Assembly (NCBI GenBank): GCA_937864895.1
Contig: CALMDF010000531.1
Span: 1 to 5,755, forward strand
Direction: 5' to 3'
Length of the DNA: 5,755 nt
From: an uncultured Holophagales bacterium
Lineage (GTDB): Bacteria > Acidobacteriota > Thermoanaerobaculia > UBA5066
The first letter of the stretch is position 1. Each line of letters starts with the position of its first letter. Positions 5,456-5,755 of this stretch are shown one piece after another. The notes under the pieces are model-generated. The model searched no databases. It saw only the letters and a list, made by a program, of their open reading frames with translations, and was not told the DNA's origin. The position numbers and the translations under genes are program-made.

Positions 5456-5755
5456 CCCGGGCGCACGAAGAGGTAGGGCCCCCGGGGGTCCGGCGGCGTC
5501 CGGGGATAATCGCCTGGTAAACCAACCCCGCCGGCCGCGCGTCCTCCTCGCCGACGACCACCGCCTCGTGGCGGAAGGGTTGACGAGCCTCCTCGCTCCC
5601 GATTTCGACCTCGTCGACGTCGTCGAGGACGGCCGCGCGCCTCGCGATCTCCGCGCGGACGGTGGAGTTCCACAAGTACCAGGTCATGGATACGCTCGGT
5701 CTCCACACGAACGCCGAGCTGACCCACTTCGCCATCAAGCACGGCCTCGTCGAGC
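5399..5755 (+). repeat. 357-bp perfect direct repeat, copy B (reaches the window end)
   Basis: This interval is identical to 3442-3798 at a constant offset of 1957. The same offset holds back to the last pseudogene deletion, near 5289, so the identity is embedded in an older homologous alignment and not inserted at a new site. The window stops inside it, so its true length is unknown. The identity contrasts with the 107 bp just upstream (5292-5398), which differ at many positions. Confidence 0.93.
5517..5755 (+). pseudogene. Response regulator remnant, second copy (cut by window end)
   Basis: This is base-for-base the same as 3560-3798: receiver start with the acidic pair, out-of-frame junction near 5639, then the LuxR HTH end through FAIKHGLV. 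It is cut a few bases before the expected stop. Sharing the same junction means that the internal deletion happened once and was then copied. It did not arise twice. Confidence 0.82.

Larger units (their letters stand above)
3952..5755 (+). repeat. Tandem duplication, unit 2 (runs off the window)
   Basis: This is the second copy of the leader/barrel/DUF2254/regulator block, starting 149 nt after unit 1 ends. The barrel is intact, DUF2254 is a pseudogene shortened by about 735 bp in three deletions, and the regulator remnant matches that of unit 1 exactly. No inverted repeats, target-site duplications or transposase genes were seen at the junction, so ordinary tandem duplication is favoured over transposition. 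The weak similarity at 3888-3899 to 1127-1138 suggests that the unit may start somewhat before 3952. Confidence 0.85.

Noticed and set aside
3308..5738. Two long minus-strand open frames (3308-4381 and 4806-5738) with a shared protein segment, which looks like a conserved gene pair
   Set aside because: The shared segment is only the antisense reading of the 357-bp perfect repeat. Neither has a recognisable domain or a plausible start.
3442..5755. The repeat as an insertion sequence or other mobile element
   Set aside because: There is no transposase, terminal inverted repeat or target duplication, and the repeat lies in register within a longer diverged homologous alignment. It is a segment of the tandem duplication.

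Overview
This is a GC-rich window (roughly two thirds G+C by eye) from a Gram-negative bacterium. It encodes a probable lipoprotein, three predicted outer-membrane beta-barrel proteins and an inner-membrane protein, all with ordinary bacterial signals. The gene families fit Acidobacteriota or a high-GC proteobacterium, but nothing here fixes the phylum. No rRNA, tRNA, CRISPR array or transposase is visible.

Layout. On the minus strand at the left are the start of a probable lipoprotein (131 to the window edge) and a DUF2490-type outer-membrane protein (1050-277). From about 1.2 kb everything reads on the plus strand and consists of two diverged copies of one block: leader, 288-aa beta-barrel, DUF2254 membrane protein, NarL/FixJ-type response-regulator remnant. 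Unit 1 (about 1198-3803) has an intact barrel (1247-2113), an intact DUF2254 gene (2218-3498) and a broken regulator (3560-3803). Unit 2 (3952 to the window end) has an intact barrel (4001-4867), a DUF2254 pseudogene (4910-5455) with a stop at codon 3 and three internal deletions, and a second copy of the same broken regulator (5517 onward).

The main observation is that divergence between the units is uneven. The barrels share about 70% of residues, and the best-preserved DUF2254 stretch is about 88% identical in DNA. Then, from 3442/5399 to the end of the window, at least 357 bp are identical. That block includes the last 18 DUF2254 codons and the regulator remnant with its internal deletion. 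This pattern fits an old tandem duplication followed by recent gene conversion or re-duplication of the 3' segment. An assembly artefact at a repeat is the alternative, because the sequence stops inside the repeat.

Function. Both barrels keep an excellent ribosome-binding site, a signal peptide and a C-terminal phenylalanine, so both look functional, while the second membrane-protein copy has been lost. The barrel/DUF2254 pairing may mean a shared envelope role, but that is inference. No defence, biosynthetic or mobile system is visible; the novelty lies in the evolution of the duplicated locus.
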